Shown here: positions 63,266 to 64,000 of the stretch, piece by piece | Layout: every line of letters begins with the position of its first letter | Numbering within the stretch: position 1 is the first letter of the stretch | Assembly (NCBI RefSeq): GCF_030064125.1 | Contig: NZ_CP125957.1 | Location: 3,162,001-3,226,000 of the forward strand | DNA: 64,000 bases | Origin: Pseudomonas sp. G2-4 | GTDB taxonomy: Bacteria; Pseudomonadota; Gammaproteobacteria; Pseudomonadales; Pseudomonadaceae | Reading direction: 5' to 3' | Program-made: the position numbers and the translations under genes | The notes under the pieces: model-generated | What the model was told of the DNA's origin: nothing | Seen by the model: only the letters and a program-made list of their open reading frames with translations | The model's database searches: none

Positions 63266-64000
63266 TTGAATCATCCGTTTCTCATTGCACAGATCAGTGA
63301 CCTGCACCTTAAAGCCGGGGAAAAACTGACCTATGGCGTCGTTGATACCCTGGCCGCGTTGCGTCATGCGGTCGACCATTTGAACGCCCATGTTCCACGC
63401 CCCGACATCGTGGTGATCAGTGGCGATCTGGTGGACTTCGGTCGGCCTGATGAATATGCCGTGCTGCGCCCCGAACTGGCACGCTTGCACATGCCGTGTT
63501 ATCTGGTGCCCGGTAACCACGACAATCGCGAGCACCTGCGGGCAGCATTTGCCGACCACGACTACCTGCCGAGCCTGGCCGATACGCCCCTGGACTGGGT
63601 GGTTGAGGAGCATCCGCTGCGCCTGATCGGCCTGGACAGCACCATTCCCGGGGGCCATGGCGGCCAATTGCTGGACAGCCAACTGAGCTGGCTCGATGAA
63701 CAATTGGCCCGTCGTCCCGAGGCTCCAACATTATTGGTTCTGCATCACCCGCCGTTTGTCAGTGGCATCGGCCATATGGACCGCGAGCCGTTCATCAACG
63801 CTTCGGCACTGGAGCAGGTCATCGCTCATCATCCGCAGGTGGAGCGTTTGCTGTGCGGGCATTTGCATCGGCCGATGCAGCGGCGCTTCGGCGGTAGCCT
63901 GGGCTGCGTGTGTCCCGGCACCTCGCATCAGATCGTCCTGGATCTACAACCAACCGCTCCCGCGCATTTCAATCTGGAACCACCGGGATACCTGCTGCAT
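63266..64000 (+). CDS. GpdQ-like metallophosphodiesterase (3' end outside window)
   Basis: The frame opens at TTG 63266, with AGAGGA 6 bp upstream, and is still open at the right edge after 245 codons. All calcineurin-type metal motifs are present: Asp12-x-His14 in QISDLHLK, SGDLVDFGRPDEY, VPGNHDNREHL, LVLHHPPFVSG and LCGHLHRPMQRRFG. The sequence follows Enterobacter GpdQ (glycerophosphodiesterase) closely in order and spacing. Cytoplasmic, as there is no signal peptide. With the LacI regulator and ABC importer it suggests uptake and hydrolysis of a phosphodiester such as glycerophosphoryl compounds; that is inference. GpdQ is about 275 residues, so some 30 are probably missing. Confidence 0.85.
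   Translation, partial: MNHPFLIAQISDLHLKAGEKLTYGVVDTLAALRHAVDHLNAHVPRPDIVVISGDLVDFGRPDEYAVLRPELARLHMPCYLVPGNHDNREHLRAAFADHDYLPSLADTPLDWVVEEHPLRLIGLDSTIPGGHGGQLLDSQLSWLDEQLARRPEAPTLLVLHHPPFVSGIGHMDREPFINASALEQVIAHHPQVERLLCGHLHRPMQRRFGGSLGCVCPGTSHQIVLDLQPTAPAHFNLEPPGYLLH

Overview
The window is GC-rich chromosomal DNA with the gene content, codon use and REP/REPIN repeats (GTGGCGAGGGAGC and TGTGGGAGCGAGC types) of a fluorescent-group Pseudomonas. It is densely coded, mostly in short operons with ATGA, GTGA or TTGA overlaps. I see no rRNA, tRNA, CRISPR array or complete insertion sequence.

Layout, left to right. (1) 1-2361: the 3' end of a beta-propeller phytase, then an accessory TolQ/TolR/TonB energising set. 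(2) 2466-4252: an SDR oxidoreductase and an AraC regulator facing each other across a REPIN. (3) 4282-8904, minus strand: a four-gene overlapping signalling operon (NarX-like kinase, LuxR-type regulator, CHASE3-like/PAS hybrid kinase, CheY-like receiver). (4) 9783-25981: a complete achromobactin-type siderophore locus. A FecI/FecR/TonB-receptor surface-signalling trio precedes acsF-acsD-acsE-MFS exporter-acsC-acsB-acsA. An FhuF-like 2Fe-2S protein and an RraA/HMG-aldolase-like protein end the operon. Two Fur-box-like sites lie in front of the two transcription units. (5) 25985-27658: a small Cys-rich unknown, a DUF1348 protein and a TetR regulator with a perfect palindrome upstream. (6) 27780-29123: pssA. 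(7) 29135-38294: an AraC regulator, then acyl-CoA synthetase, SDR, thiolase, acyl-CoA dehydrogenase and enoyl-CoA hydratase (an isoleucine-type beta-oxidation set), facing an acyl-CoA dehydrogenase / 3-hydroxyisobutyryl-CoA hydrolase pair (valine type). (8) 38429-46343: HPP membrane protein, ugd, two paralogous LysR genes enclosing an NTF2-like and a DUF1445 gene, an OprD porin and a LysE exporter.

(9) 46854-58416 is the accessory region: two orphan envelope/secreted proteins, then a VgrG cargo module of the type VI secretion system (VgrG with a 10 x 16-residue repeat stalk, DUF6484, DUF2169, a ketosynthase-like protein that appears to have lost its catalytic Cys, a PAAR-like effector with a GHH2-type HNH nuclease end, a beta-propeller-like putative immunity protein, and a TIGR02270 HEAT-like protein). 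It is bounded on the right by a divergent KfrA / tyrosine recombinase pair sharing a palindromic control region. The toxin tail and immunity gene look AT-richer than their flanks, as expected of an exchanged cassette. (10) 58544-64000: a LacI regulator, ABC importer and GpdQ-like phosphodiesterase operon that runs off the right edge.

How the parts work together: Fur and the FecI/FecR/receptor relay should control siderophore synthesis, export, uptake and iron release. The AraC-linked catabolic cluster degrades branched-chain acyl-CoAs to acetyl-CoA, propionyl-CoA and 3-hydroxyisobutyrate. The VgrG module loads and delivers an antibacterial nuclease, with its neighbour as the likely antidote. 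The most interesting points are the pseudo-ketosynthase inside the VgrG module, the toxin/beta-propeller pair, the KfrA-recombinase boundary, and the FhuF-like plus Arg-less RraA-like genes at the end of the siderophore operon. Functional assignments come from motif and family recognition by eye; no database search was possible.
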